A stretch of DNA of 64,000 nt from Opitutales bacterium (GTDB taxonomy: Bacteria; Verrucomicrobiota; Verrucomicrobiia; Opitutales; Coraliomargaritaceae), in assembly GCA_030729385.1 (NCBI GenBank), contig JANQXM010000042.1, forward strand, positions 33,254-97,253, read 5' to 3'. The notes under the pieces were generated by a model that was not told the origin of the DNA, did no database searches, and saw nothing but the letters and a program-made list of their open reading frames with translations. The position numbers were made by a program, and so were the translations under genes. Shown piece after piece: positions 39,259 through 52,022 of the stretch. Positions within the stretch are counted from its first letter, which is position 1; each line of letters opens with the position of its first letter.

Positions 39259-40149
39259 ATGAATAACAAACAACTATCCCTCGTTTCTCTTGGCGTTGTC
39301 GCTTTGGGATCACTTCTTAACGCAGCTGATGGCTTCGTCCTTTTTGGTGACGACGTCGCGAAACCAGCTCCCGAACAAAAGTTTGTTCGTCCGATGACGG
39401 GTCCCTATTTCCATGAGGATGCCTTCATCACGACTGATTTGCGCGCATGGTATTTGCAGCACAATTTCGACTCCGACACGCTAGGCAGCAATGCCGATGT
39501 CACTGTGGCGGCACTTCAAGTGCGTATCGCACTGACAGAAAGCCTACAATTGGTCGCCTATAAAGATGGTTACACCGAATTCGATAACGCCGCACTCGTG
39601 GGTGATAACGAAGGCTTCAACGATATCGGTGCAGGCATCAAATGGGCTTTCATCCAAGACTGGGAAAACAACTTCCACATGGCTGCCGGTATCGGCTACG
39701 AGTTCGGGCTTGGCGACAAAGACGTGCTTCAAGAGACCAACGAGCTTCGCCTCTGGCTCTCTTGGGCGAAAGGTTTCGATAAGCTTCACCTCGGCGCCAC
39801 AGCCAATTTGATTCTATCCGAAGACGATTCCGATGGTTTTGCGGGTAACTCCGATATGGTCACCGTTCACCTGCATGCAGATTACTATCTGACAGAGTGG
39901 TTGAGCCCAGTGGTTGAGCTTAATGGATACCTCGCGCAAGACGCGGCACCCGGTCTTCCAATCTCTGGAGTCGATGCGGTCAGCCTTCCAGGTGGTGAAG
40001 CAAACGACACCTACACGATCGCAGTCGGAGCCGAAGTTCGCCCATTTTGCGAAAATTTTGGATTACGACTTGCATACGAAACCGAGCTTACTGATAACGT
40101 CAGTCTGTTCGGAGATCGTTGGACCCTGTCCGCCGTTTACGAATTCTAA
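39259..40149 (+). CDS. Outer-membrane beta-barrel protein
   Basis: A 296-residue protein with a signal peptide (LSLVSLGVVALGSLLNAADG). Alternating aromatic/hydrophobic strands run throughout, such as DLRAWYLQHNF, LQLVAYKDGYTEF, WAFIQDWENNFHMAAGIGYEFG and VVELNGYLAQ, and it ends in Phe (LSAVYEF), the C-terminal signal of outer-membrane barrels. It is monocistronic, with an intrinsic terminator right after the stop. Porin-like role inferred; substrate unknown. Confidence 0.75.
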   Translation: MNNKQLSLVSLGVVALGSLLNAADGFVLFGDDVAKPAPEQKFVRPMTGPYFHEDAFITTDLRAWYLQHNFDSDTLGSNADVTVAALQVRIALTESLQLVAYKDGYTEFDNAALVGDNEGFNDIGAGIKWAFIQDWENNFHMAAGIGYEFGLGDKDVLQETNELRLWLSWAKGFDKLHLGATANLILSEDDSDGFAGNSDMVTVHLHADYYLTEWLSPVVELNGYLAQDAAPGLPISGVDAVSLPGGEANDTYTIAVGAEVRPFCENFGLRLAYETELTDNVSLFGDRWTLSAVYEF

Positions 40150-40178
40150 AAATTTCTTATATTAGTGTTAGTTTGTAT

Positions 40179-40211
40179 AAAGGCGGCCTTCCCTGAAGGT
40201 CGCCTTTTTTA
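40179..40211 (+). terminator. Intrinsic terminator after the barrel gene
   Basis: AAAGGCGGCCTT-CCCTG-AAGGTCGCCTTT is a 12-bp stem with one G-T pair, followed by a T run. It begins 29 bases after the stop. Confidence 0.85.
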
Positions 40212-40232
40212 TGCGTTTATTCAGAGGAATAA

Positions 40233-40302
40233 GGTAGGGTTCGATATCCTTATCGAACCGCAACAGTATGCCAGCGGAGCGTTAAGGATAACGCTCCCTA
40301 CC
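40233..40302. repeat. Inverted pair of GTAGGG-type REP elements (BIME)
   Basis: The first unit has GTAG, then GGTTCGATA-TCCT-TATCGAACC, then GC. The second is inverted: GC, then GGAGCGTTA-AGGA-TAACGCTCC, then CTACC. Both have 9-bp stems and the loop TCCT (as read from the GTAG side), but different stem cores. It lies between the convergent barrel and GNAT-like genes. Confidence 0.8.
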
Positions 40303-40347
40303 ACCAACGATACATCAACCTAATCGCAGAACGCTCTATACATTGAA

Positions 40348-40650
40348 TCAGGCAAGCAGCGCTGCGGCTTCTGGATGACGTTTTGCATACACACCAATAT
40401 AGCTGCATTGCGGCACGACTTTCAGTCCCTCAGCTCGGGCATACTCAAAGGCGGCACCAGCCAACTGCCCTGCAATATTCTGTCCCCGCAATTCAGGTGG
40501 GACAAAGGTATGGTGGATCGTCATCACCGCACGAGCTAAGCTATAATCTAAGTGCGCGATGGTTTCTACACCTCGAATCTCAAAACGTGATTTTTCGAGG
40601 AAATGTTCTACTGTTGGCGGGTTATTCATAATATTGATACGATGGCTCAA
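40348..40650 (-). CDS. YjdJ-type GNAT-like N-acetyltransferase
   Basis: A 100-residue minimal GNAT of the YjdJ/Gcn5-like family: FEIRGVETIAHLDYSLARAVMTIHHTFVPPELRGQNIAGQLAGAAFEYAR, with PELRGQNIAGQL as the CoA loop, then CSYIGVYAKRHPE. Its start overlaps the stop of the upstream ABC ATPase (four bases). Substrate unknown. Confidence 0.82.
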   Translation of the reverse strand: MSHRINIMNNPPTVEHFLEKSRFEIRGVETIAHLDYSLARAVMTIHHTFVPPELRGQNIAGQLAGAAFEYARAEGLKVVPQCSYIGVYAKRHPEAAALLA

Positions 40651-41471
40651 TCACCGACTTGCAATGACCAGCCGGAGTCATTGGGCCGTTTACGTGCTTT
40701 TACAGGAGCACCGAATGCCTGACTTAGGTTCTTTGAGTTCAGCACCACATGCTTGCAGCCACTTGCCAGAACCTTCCCCTTTTTAAGGAGGAGGACGTGG
40801 GAGATTTCGGCAAAGATCTCTTCAATGTGATGCGTCACCAAGATCAGACCCGGTGTATTTTTAGACTGTGCCAGTTTTCGTAAACTGCCGATGAAGTGCT
40901 CACGAGCGACTGGGTCGAGGCCTGCGCAAGGTTCGTCCAGAATCAGAAGTTCAGGATCTGCCATAAGTGCTCGCGCAATGAATACCTTTTGACGTTCGCC
41001 TTGGCTGAGCACACCCCAAGGGCGCTCTGCCAAAGCACGAACTTTCATCCTGCTTAGGCAGCGGAGCGCTTTCCGTGTATCCACTTTCCGCTCACGTGTC
41101 CAAAAACCCAACTGTGCAGTCTCGCCGCTCAAGACGGTGATCATCGCTGGCTCGTCGTCAGGAACGCGGCGTGCAAAAACAGTGCTGACGATCCCGATAC
41201 GTTTACGAACCTCGTTCCATTCAGCCTCACCGTAGGATTCGCCAAGTAGTTCAAGCGTGCCTCCGGTCGGAGTCAGATACGCGGTGATCGCAGCAAGCAA
41301 AGTGGTTTTGCCGCAACCGTTCGCACCCAAGATCGCCCAGTTTTCTCCCTTCAGAACCTTCCAGTCGATACCCTTAATGATCTCTGCCTCATCTCTACGC
41401 ACACGGAGACCTGTAACCGAAAGGAGAGGCGCATCTGTCTGATGAGTCTGAGGCATAATGAGCGAGTTCAC
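40647..41471 (-). CDS. ABC transporter-type ATPase (ModF/YbbA-like single cassette)
   Basis: A 274-residue single ATP-binding cassette. Walker A is LGANGCGKTTLLAAI, the signature is LSQGERQKVFIARAL, Walker B is ELLILDEPCAGLD, and the H-loop is LVTHHIEE. No permease gene is adjacent, so it may act with membrane parts encoded elsewhere or as a soluble ABC protein; ModF-like ATPases have a similar layout but usually two cassettes. It is coupled to the small GNAT gene by a four-base overlap. Confidence 0.85.
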   Translation of the reverse strand: MNSLIMPQTHQTDAPLLSVTGLRVRRDEAEIIKGIDWKVLKGENWAILGANGCGKTTLLAAITAYLTPTGGTLELLGESYGEAEWNEVRKRIGIVSTVFARRVPDDEPAMITVLSGETAQLGFWTRERKVDTRKALRCLSRMKVRALAERPWGVLSQGERQKVFIARALMADPELLILDEPCAGLDPVAREHFIGSLRKLAQSKNTPGLILVTHHIEEIFAEISHVLLLKKGKVLASGCKHVVLNSKNLSQAFGAPVKARKRPNDSGWSLQVGD

Positions 41472-41511
41472 TCAATGATGCCCAACTTGTCGAGTGTTCG
41501 CAATCGGCTAC

Positions 41512-41820
41512 TTATGCTGCGCTTGGGTGCAATGGCTTCACTTCCTTCTGGATGTTGGGCAGCAGATCGCGTTCGGCGATACGGAGGTCATAGTTCTTCT
41601 GCAGGTTGACCCAGAGTTGAGAAGAGGTGCCAAAGTAAGTCGCCAATCGAAGCGCTGTCTCGGTCGAGATCGGTCGCTTAGCATTCACGATCTGGTTCAT
41701 CGTCGGCTGTGAGATACCTGAATCCTTCGCCACGCGATAGGGAGTGATTCCCGCGGGCTTGATGAATTCTTCCAACAGGATTTCGCCAGGATGTGGTTCT
41801 GGGATGGTTTGAGTGCTCAT
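41512..41820 (-). CDS. higA: HigA-type antitoxin
   Basis: A 102-residue XRE-type helix-turn-helix protein of the HigA/VapI family: HPGEILLEEFIKPAGITPYRVAKDSGISQPTMNQIVNAKRPISTETALRLATYFGTSSQLW. It lies 12 bases downstream of the toxin gene, the inverted toxin-first order that defines higBA. It should neutralise the toxin and repress the operon. Confidence 0.92.
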   Translation of the reverse strand: MSTQTIPEPHPGEILLEEFIKPAGITPYRVAKDSGISQPTMNQIVNAKRPISTETALRLATYFGTSSQLWVNLQKNYDLRIAERDLLPNIQKEVKPLHPSAA

Positions 41821-41832
41821 GGTAAAAATGGA

Positions 41833-42114
41833 TTAATGGTAATCGACGATTTCAACGTCCTCGGCATGGCCGTCGATGAAATGGAAGCAGATGCGATATT
41901 GTTGATTGATACGGATAGAGTGTTGTCCTTTTCGGTCTCCATAGAGTTGTTCGAGCCGATTGCCTGGCGGTAGTTTTAAGTCGTCGAGATGGATGGCGGA
42001 TTCAATGAGGCGAAGTTTGCGCAATGCTGATTGTTGTAAATTGGTTGGCAGCTTCTTGTGCCGCTGGTTGTCCCAAAGGGCTGCCGTCTGTTTACATGCA
42101 AAGCTTCGAATCAT
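41833..42114 (-). CDS. higB: HigB-type RelE-fold toxin
   Basis: A 93-residue RelE/HigB-like ribosome-dependent mRNA interferase: MIRSFACKQTAALWD, then LNLP-type segment LKLPPGNRLEQLYGDRKGQHSIRINQQYRICFHFIDGHAEDVEIVDYH. QYRICFHF with the final VDYH is the family end. It is first in the operon, with a palindromic operator candidate upstream. Confidence 0.92.
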   Translation of the reverse strand: MIRSFACKQTAALWDNQRHKKLPTNLQQSALRKLRLIESAIHLDDLKLPPGNRLEQLYGDRKGQHSIRINQQYRICFHFIDGHAEDVEIVDYH

Positions 42115-42145
42115 GCTATTTAGTAATATATGCTACTTTTGTGAG

Positions 42146-42166
42146 TATATTCAAGTTTTGAATATA
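42146..42166. promoter_or_regulatory. Candidate higBA operator palindrome
   Basis: TATATTCAA-GTT-TTGAATATA is a perfect 9-bp inverted repeat with a 3-base centre, 32 bases upstream of higB in an AT-rich promoter region. Its size and symmetry fit a dimeric HigA binding site. Confidence 0.65.
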
Positions 42167-42219
42167 ACTTAATTATGGACATAATCCCGCAGGCGGAGAT
42201 TCGCTGTGATGTCGGTGAG

Positions 42220-43509
42220 CTAGCTAGAGAAATAGGCGAACTTGCGCAGCGCTTCTGCGTGCTCACTGGCGTCTTCGAATCCGCATTTCAGTAAAATAAT
42301 CGGATGTTCGATATTTTCGATTTCGGAGGACTTTTCACAGATGGTATATTTTAGAGGCGTTTCACGGCAGCCGAAAAAGCTACTGATATTACTTATCGAA
42401 TGGCTCTGACATTTTTCGATCAGGCTTTCTGGGTCAGGGTCCAAAATGAGAATTTGAGCCCCATCGATGTAAGAAAGCCATCCGCTTAAACGATTAGTAA
42501 CGCCTAAATCCATGAAGCCATAGCCACTACAAATAATGCGTCGCGTTTGTAGTAGCTGATTTTGAAATTTCGCCCAAATCCACGGGTAATTTGCATAATT
42601 GTAGGCTTCCATCTTTCCAAGTATACCAGCTAGGAAATCTGGCGTGCCGTAATAACCCAAGTTGTGATTGCCTTCTGAGTAATCGGAATCTGGGTTGTCC
42701 AAGCGGTGGTATTCTTCTCCGTTCCAACACCAATCAATCGATCCGTGTAGCTTTAATAGGATATTCTGATCGTTATCGTTAAGCTTAGATGGATGAAATC
42801 GGCTAGTTTGAATTGATTCATCAAAATAAAAGCCATCTTCATAGTGTATTCCTAAAGTTTTAAGGGCGGACTCGCTCTTGATATCATGGTTCAAGGTGGA
42901 AAGTGAAAATAATCTCTTATCGCAATTGAGTGTTCTGAGAAAATTGATTTGTCCATTAACTATATCTTCACCGTTTCGCTCTAAAAGAACCTTATTTGTG
43001 TGTTCTTTATTTCTGTCGATGAGTGACTCATAGACATTCCAGCGTATCCAATCATTGGTTGCATTTAAAATGTCCCAACGCGACACAGAGCGATCTCGGA
43101 TAGGTCCTATATATTTCTTTAATGAATCCGAGGCGTTAAGTTTTTTAAGCAAGTCTTCGAATACTAAATTTCTAAAAGGTATTAATGTAGGGGTTCGATG
43201 GGTTCCCTCATTTTTACAAAGATCGTCAACGATTTGTGCGAGTTCTTCATAATTTGGGGGTGTCTTGGTATTCTTGCTAGGTTGCTCTGATAATACAGAC
43301 GTTATGGCATTCAAAGTAGCTTTAGTGAGTTCCGCGCTGTGAGGATCCATCACTCCTTCAAATCCTAAGTTAGTCTGTAATCTGTGGTTAGAGCCAAATT
43401 CCAATTCTCCGGATAGAATTTGCTTGGTAATATCCTTAACCTTTGGCATCGGACTCGTGTATGAGCCGAAGAGAAACATGGGGCGATATTCGTGAGTATT
43501 CGTGTTCAT
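42220..43509 (-). CDS. SIR2-like domain protein, possibly defence-related
   Basis: A 429-residue protein of the SIR2-like (SIR2_2-type) group. Seen: RLFSLSTLNHDIKSE (equivalent of the TlNyD strand), ILLKLHGSIDW, and RRIICSGYGFMDLGVTNRLSGWL (the xGYsfxD element). The N-terminal glycine loop, normally GAG-S, is degenerate (MFLFGSYTSPMPKVKDITKQIL). The gene is markedly more AT-rich than its neighbours, a sign of transfer. Similar SIR2-like proteins act as NAD-depleting phage-defence effectors, usually with partner genes; none is evident here. The first ten residues come from an intergenic repeat phrase, so ATG 43479 may be the real start. Confidence 0.65.
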   Translation of the reverse strand: MNTNTHEYRPMFLFGSYTSPMPKVKDITKQILSGELEFGSNHRLQTNLGFEGVMDPHSAELTKATLNAITSVLSEQPSKNTKTPPNYEELAQIVDDLCKNEGTHRTPTLIPFRNLVFEDLLKKLNASDSLKKYIGPIRDRSVSRWDILNATNDWIRWNVYESLIDRNKEHTNKVLLERNGEDIVNGQINFLRTLNCDKRLFSLSTLNHDIKSESALKTLGIHYEDGFYFDESIQTSRFHPSKLNDNDQNILLKLHGSIDWCWNGEEYHRLDNPDSDYSEGNHNLGYYGTPDFLAGILGKMEAYNYANYPWIWAKFQNQLLQTRRIICSGYGFMDLGVTNRLSGWLSYIDGAQILILDPDPESLIEKCQSHSISNISSFFGCRETPLKYTICEKSSEIENIEHPIILLKCGFEDASEHAEALRKFAYFSS

Positions 43510-43626
43510 TGGCGGTCAAACCTGTGTTGGCTTTCCAATAGACTGAAATCCTATGCTTCAGTGCGCAAGGACAAGCTGGTCTCTTGGGCGGACTGTCGGT
43601 CTTCGCGAGCAAAGCCCCTAATAAGC

Positions 43627-47334
<3,708 letters not shown>

Positions 47335-47344
47335 ATTAAATATC

Positions 47345-47370
47345 AACGTATCGTTATATCTTGATACGTT
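47345..47370. promoter_or_regulatory. Palindrome just upstream of metH
   Basis: AACGTATC ... GATACGTT is a perfect 8-bp inverted repeat with a 10-base centre, ending 11 bases from the metH ATG. A second, offset pair (TATCAA/TTGATA, 47341-47346 and 47361-47366) is nested in it. It could be an operator for a methionine-cycle repressor or a hairpin covering the ribosome-binding region. Confidence 0.5.
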
Positions 47371-47393
47371 ATTGCAAGCTTTGAATCTGCTTC

Positions 47394-48863
47394 TTAGGAG
47401 AAGCGCTTCCAGGCCGAGGGCACGAACAGCACCAAGATGGCGTAAAGTTCAAGACGCCCGATGATCATCAGCAGCGAGAGGAAGACCTTCGTGCTGCTTC
47501 TCAAAAAGTGGAAGTTTTCGGTCGGACCGACGGCATCAAAGCCTGGTCCGATGTTGAAGAGTGTCGCCTGCACGCAGGAGAAGACGGTTAGAAATGAAAT
47601 ATGCGGCTCATTGGCAGAGACAAAGAGCATCGCGAGTAACTGCAGGCCCGCCATTAGGATCAGGAAGAGTATGACGCTATGAATTGCTCGCTCGCCGAGG
47701 GTTTGCCCTCCCATGCGCATCGGGATTGTGACGTTTGGGCGAAAAGCATGTGTGATACTGCGCATGGCAGCGCGGGTCGCGATGACGATCCGCACGACTT
47801 TTACGCCGCCACTGGTTGACCCTGAGCAACCGCCGATAAACATGACGATCAGTAGGATCATTTTTGCTGGAGGTAGCCATTGATCAAAGTCGGTCGTTGC
47901 GTAGCCTGTCGTGGTGATGATGGATACGGACTGGAATGCTGCAGCACGGATGGAGTCGTGGTTCGGGAGTTGGCCGGTTTGATCGACGAGAAATAAGACG
48001 AGCAGGGCAGTGCTCACTAGAATTAAGGCATAGAACCAATAGACTTCGTTGTTTTGTTTTAGAATATGCGTCTGACCTCGAAGCAAGCGGATCATATACA
48101 CAAAGGTGGTGCCGCAGATCGCCATGAAGAAAATCGAAATCCATTCAAGCAGTGGGCTTTGGAATTCCTCCATGCTTAGGGCTTCAGTGCTGAAGCCACC
48201 TGTGGATACTGTTGTCATCGAGTGGTTAATCGCTTGAAACCAGTCCATACCGCCTAATTTATAGGCGAGTGCGCAAGTAAAGGATGCGACTAGGTAAAAA
48301 ATCATCAATTGTGTAGCACCACTCTGAATGCGGCCGTGATCAAAGTCGGCCGAAGTTCCGGAGGACTCATTACTGAAGAGAATTTTCGCGCCCGCGCCAA
48401 ATGAGGATAGGATAGCGACGAAGAAGACAACGACACCTAAGCCGCCCACCCATTGACTCATAGAGCGCCAGGTTAGGAGGCTTTTGGGGAATTCGTTGAA
48501 ATCTGAAAATGCCGTTGCTCCAGTTGTTGTGAGGCCTGACGCACTCTCAAAGATGCCATCTGAGAAGTCGCAATGCAGGGTAAAGATATAAGGCAGCGCT
48601 CCAACAAACGTGGCCACGATCCACGATAGTCCGATCGCAATAAGCGCCTCTCGGCGGAAGAGTTTGGTCTCTCCTTTGCGGCCGAGGATATAAAAAATCA
48701 CAGAGATTCCTATGGTGATGCCAATGGTATCTAGGAAACCAATGATTGAGGGGTCGGAAAATTTTTCTCCAAGCGCTAGCCCTGTAACCATGCAGATGCC
48801 AAAGGCGCATGCTAAAGCTAGCAGGACCATACTTAAGAGTCGGTAGATTATAGCGGTATTCAC
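47394..48863 (-). CDS. trkH: Trk-type potassium uptake membrane subunit
   Basis: A 489-residue SKT-family K+ translocator with about ten to twelve hydrophobic segments. Selectivity-filter-like loops are visible: [49 protein letters not shown] and [17 protein letters not shown]. These are the four P-loops of the TrkH/KtrB fold. It directly follows trkA (three bases between genes) in a trkA-trkH operon on the minus strand. Confidence 0.95.
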   Translation of the reverse strand: MNTAIIYRLLSMVLLALACAFGICMVTGLALGEKFSDPSIIGFLDTIGITIGISVIFYILGRKGETKLFRREALIAIGLSWIVATFVGALPYIFTLHCDFSDGIFESASGLTTTGATAFSDFNEFPKSLLTWRSMSQWVGGLGVVVFFVAILSSFGAGAKILFSNESSGTSADFDHGRIQSGATQLMIFYLVASFTCALAYKLGGMDWFQAINHSMTTVSTGGFSTEALSMEEFQSPLLEWISIFFMAICGTTFVYMIRLLRGQTHILKQNNEVYWFYALILVSTALLVLFLVDQTGQLPNHDSIRAAAFQSVSIITTTGYATTDFDQWLPPAKMILLIVMFIGGCSGSTSGGVKVVRIVIATRAAMRSITHAFRPNVTIPMRMGGQTLGERAIHSVILFLILMAGLQLLAMLFVSANEPHISFLTVFSCVQATLFNIGPGFDAVGPTENFHFLRSSTKVFLSLLMIIGRLELYAILVLFVPSAWKRFS

Positions 48864-48866
48864 GGA

Positions 48867-50216
48867 CTATATAAGGCAATTGAGCAGGGCTTTTTCCACT
48901 TCTGGAGTCACCAGCACGACCACGCGGTCGCCAGCTAGAATCATGTCATCGGCTGCGGGAACCTTCGCTTTGAATTTATGCAAGAGCGCGACAAATAAAC
49001 TGCCCTTAGGCAGGCTGATATCCTTAATCATACGGCCGACGCACGGGCTAGAGTGCTGGATGCGCACTTCGATGATTTTACCGCCGTTGTTGGGCATCTC
49101 TGCAAGAGTGACCGTGCGGTCGGTGGAAAGGTTACGCACCATGAAATTGGCGGTCGCACTTCGTGGGGAGACCACCACTTCGATGCCCAGCATTGTGCGC
49201 AAGATTCCAAGTAGTTGATCGTAGTCGCCCTTGTTTATCACGAGTTGCACGTGGCTGACGCCTAACTTCGCGGCTTGTAGACAGGTCAAAATATTTTCTT
49301 CGTCGTCTTTTGTGCAGGCCACAAAGTAGTCGGCACTACCGATTTGTTCCTCTTCTAATAGACGTAGAGATGTGGCGTCACCATTGATGACGGTAATATT
49401 TGGAAAGCGCTCGGCAAGTTGGCGGCATTTCTTGGCGTCTTTCTCAATGAGGCGGATTTTGAAACGCGGGTTGGTCAATAAGCGTATTAGGTTGATCGCG
49501 GTCTCGCTGCCGCCGAATAGCACCACAGTGGAAATTTCGGTCTTGTGCTTCGGATCGAAGCGCTCACGTAGCTCAAAGAGTGATTCAGGATGACCAAAAA
49601 TTGTGACGATGTCGCCTTCTTCGAGTTCGGTATCAGCGCTAGCAACCTCAGTTTTTCCGTTGCGCTGGATGTAGCCGACGCGGACACGAGGGTCGAGTTT
49701 GAGATCTCTCAACTTGCGACCAATGACACGTGCGCCAGGGGCGATCTTCTGTTGCTGCACTTCGATTTGACCACGAGCAAAGTTTTCCACTGCAACCCGA
49801 CCTGCGTTGCGAATCTCTTTAGCGAGTTCGACCGCGCAGATGGCCTCGGGGTTGACCAGCAGGTCGATCCCGAAGTGAAGTTGGTAGTTGATGACTGAGG
49901 TGTCGCTGAAAGTTTCGTCGTGAATACGGGCGATGGTATTCTTCGCACCTAAGCCTTTCGCGAGGGAGCAGGAGATGACGTTCGTGCGGTCATCACTGGT
50001 CATCGCGAGGAAGGCATCACACTTTGCTACATCGACATCAACCAGTTGACGCGCCGAGCTGCCATTGCCGTTGATGATGCGTGCGTTTTGCTCCTCATCG
50101 AGCTTTTCGCAACGGGTGTCAGACTGCTCGATTAGGGTAACGTCGTGCCCCTCGGCAGCGAGTGTCGTGCAAAGATTGTGGCCGACTTCACCGGCACCTA
50201 CGATAATGATCTTCAT
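48867..50216 (-). CDS. trkA: Trk system NAD-binding regulatory subunit
   Basis: A 449-residue cytoplasmic gating protein for TrkH. Two tandem RCK/KTN domains each start with a Rossmann motif ([24 protein letters not shown], and [19 protein letters not shown] with a degenerate glycine motif). Each is followed by a TrkA-C domain ([23 protein letters not shown] and [19 protein letters not shown]). This duplicated form matches E. coli TrkA. First gene of the trkAH operon. Confidence 0.96.
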   Translation of the reverse strand: MKIIIVGAGEVGHNLCTTLAAEGHDVTLIEQSDTRCEKLDEEQNARIINGNGSSARQLVDVDVAKCDAFLAMTSDDRTNVISCSLAKGLGAKNTIARIHDETFSDTSVINYQLHFGIDLLVNPEAICAVELAKEIRNAGRVAVENFARGQIEVQQQKIAPGARVIGRKLRDLKLDPRVRVGYIQRNGKTEVASADTELEEGDIVTIFGHPESLFELRERFDPKHKTEISTVVLFGGSETAINLIRLLTNPRFKIRLIEKDAKKCRQLAERFPNITVINGDATSLRLLEEEQIGSADYFVACTKDDEENILTCLQAAKLGVSHVQLVINKGDYDQLLGILRTMLGIEVVVSPRSATANFMVRNLSTDRTVTLAEMPNNGGKIIEVRIQHSSPCVGRMIKDISLPKGSLFVALLHKFKAKVPAADDMILAGDRVVVLVTPEVEKALLNCLI

Positions 50217-50307
50217 AATGGGCGTCTAAATCGAATTTAAACTTCCGGCGCAGTGTGACGCCCTTATCCTGTATTTCCAGAGTATATTTGGGGGGTGTTT
50301 GGATGCT

Positions 50308-50334
50308 GGAGGGACGTGTTTCACACGTCCGCCG
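50308..50334. repeat. GGAGGG-type REP element at the 3' end of the RAYT pseudogene
   Basis: GGAG, then GGACGTG-TTTCA-CACGTCC, then GCC, a 7-bp stem. It abuts the RAYT stop codon, consistent with REP-RAYT association. Confidence 0.75.
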
Positions 50335-50819
50335 TCAATCATGCCAACAGAGTTGGGTTAATTTACCTTGAAAAGGCCAATCCGTGGTATGACTGACTAG
50401 TTTGTGTCGAACTGGGTTATTGGATACATAGTTCCATTTCTCAGAATAGGACTCGCCGGATCGCAATTGCCGGTCCCAACAAGATTTTTGCCAAATTGGC
50501 TTCTGCTCAGGAGTGGGCCAAAGCCTGGTTGTTTGCGCTTTCCAATACTTGACTCACGCGTGTATGGGTAGAGGTGGAATTCTGCCGGTGCGCAGAATAA
50601 ATGGATGTGGTCTGGCAGAATAATGTATCGACCTACATGAAACGCATCCGCGTCACGCCATGCCTCTTGGAGTATACAGTGTGCGTTTTCGTTAGCTAGG
50701 AGATGGGCGCGGTTTTTGGTGCAAACCGTTATAAAGATAAGATTAGAGCGGTTCCCGATATCCACGATTGGTGCTGTGGCGGGAGATTTTCGCTGAGGGA
50801 GACTGGGCTGGTCGGACAT
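50335..50819 (-). pseudogene. Frameshifted REP-associated tyrosine transposase (RAYT, Y1_Tnp)
   Basis: ATG 50819 opens MSDQPSLPQRK. The protein then reads IFITVCTKNRAHLL and YIILPDHIHLFCAP, where HIH is the HUH metal-binding motif of Y1 transposases. After about residue 88 the frame used by the ORF track (50397..51191) loses similarity. A one-base shift near 50548-50556 restores a typical RAYT C-terminus: KYWKAQTTRLWP, QLRSGESYSEKWNYV, NNPVRHKLV and DWPFQGKL, ending at TGA 50335-50337. The whole span is 485 bases, not a multiple of three. REP elements flank it on both sides. Either a decayed gene or a sequencing error. Confidence 0.8.
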
Positions 50820-50840
50820 GCTTGAAACTTTGGGTATTCG

Positions 50841-50935
50841 GCGGACGCGTGGAAACGCGTCCCTCCTGTTACTGAAACCCGTATCAAGGACAGGTGCCAT
50901 TGTTTTCTGGAGGGACGCGTTTCCACGCGTCCGCC
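50841..50935. repeat. Inverted pair of GGAGGG-type REPs upstream of the RAYT
   Basis: The first (inverted) unit is GC, then GGACGCGT-GGAA-ACGCGTCC, then CTCC (50841-50866). The second is GGAG, then GGACGCGT-TTCC-ACGCGTCC, then GCC (50909-50935). These are two copies of the same sequence in opposite orientation, a classical BIME, next to the transposase that would have spread them. Confidence 0.82.
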
Positions 50936-50964
50936 TCAATGAAGTAAGAATAGGATTCAGCTTC

Positions 50965-51891
50965 CTACAACAACGCCACTTCCACTCCAAAGGTGGCGCT
51001 TTCCCCGCCGCCCACAGCGTGCAGGCCTTTGCCGTGCTCGGGGCTGTTGGGCGGGCCCATCCAAGGCTCGACGCAGTAAAAGGGGCTATCTGGTTTTTCG
51101 GTCCAAATAACGAAGGCGTTCCAGGTGGAATGTGTCTCAGAATCGTTGAGCAGGCGTATCCCGATGTCTTCCTCGCCGCCATTGGGCCCAAAAACGGCGG
51201 TATCGCCCTTTAATCGGGTGTAAATGCGATCGGTATTGGCCGGGTCGCCGAAGGAGCGGTTATTCTCCCATCCTTTATCCACGGTCTGTAGCGAACCATC
51301 GGGCGCATGGGTGAAGCATTTCTTGGCGGGGATTTCGAAGCGGTAGTCTTTCCGCGAAAGCCCCTCGTGCCAAGGGAGCGTAAAGTAGAAGTGGTGCCCC
51401 GCAGACCAGAGGATGGGCTTGTCGCCTAGGTTGTCCAAGCGCAGGTAAACTTTGAATGATACCTGCTCAAACACGTAGCGCACGGTGAACCGATAGTTGA
51501 AAGGGTAGGCCTCGTGGTCGGCCTCGGTCGGTTTGAGTTCTGCGGTGAAGCCAGTCTCGTCGGCCGAAACGATCTCGAAGGTGCCATTACGACTGAAACC
51601 ATGCATTGGCATCGGGCGAACGACACCATCTTGGTCCTTCCACTCACCGATCTTGCCCTTGTTGTAGGTGCGGGCGGCAAAAGGAAAGAGGATCGGGTTG
51701 CCGCCACGGACTTTCGCAAAGTTGTCGTAGTCGGCATCTTCCGGCCAGTGGATGACATCGCGAAACGAGCCGTCACCCATACGGAGGTTCCAGTTCATGA
51801 GGCGTGCGCCCAGCTCGGGGCGCGCTAAAAAGGTCGAGGGGCCACAGTTCCAGCGGTGCAGTGTGACGCCGTAATATTCGATGGTTTCCAT
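50965..51891 (-). CDS. Aldose 1-epimerase-family protein
   Basis: A 308-residue galactose-mutarotase-fold protein. Seen: [48 protein letters not shown] (catalytic His region), [13 protein letters not shown] (second conserved His) and [13 protein letters not shown] with the catalytic Glu. The family interconverts sugar anomers or hexose-6-phosphates; the substrate cannot be read. It is monocistronic on the minus strand, and the REP pair lies 30 bases beyond its stop. Confidence 0.88.
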   Translation of the reverse strand: METIEYYGVTLHRWNCGPSTFLARPELGARLMNWNLRMGDGSFRDVIHWPEDADYDNFAKVRGGNPILFPFAARTYNKGKIGEWKDQDGVVRPMPMHGFSRNGTFEIVSADETGFTAELKPTEADHEAYPFNYRFTVRYVFEQVSFKVYLRLDNLGDKPILWSAGHHFYFTLPWHEGLSRKDYRFEIPAKKCFTHAPDGSLQTVDKGWENNRSFGDPANTDRIYTRLKGDTAVFGPNGGEEDIGIRLLNDSETHSTWNAFVIWTEKPDSPFYCVEPWMGPPNSPEHGKGLHAVGGGESATFGVEVALL

Positions 51892-52022
51892 AGTTCAGAT
51901 TTGTAGCAGTTTGCGTGCTTTGTCTAGTGCGGTAATCGGTCGTTGCGATTATCCGTTAAATCGGCGGTGAAATCGGATGTCCACACTTGCGTTCTAGGGG
52001 CTGACTTTCATTGTATGGGTCT

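Noticed and set aside
50397-51191. 264-aa ORF as given in the track
   Set aside because: Its N-terminal part is antisense to the epimerase and REP DNA, and its C-terminal part is out of frame with the RAYT. Replaced by the frameshifted pseudogene 50335-50819.
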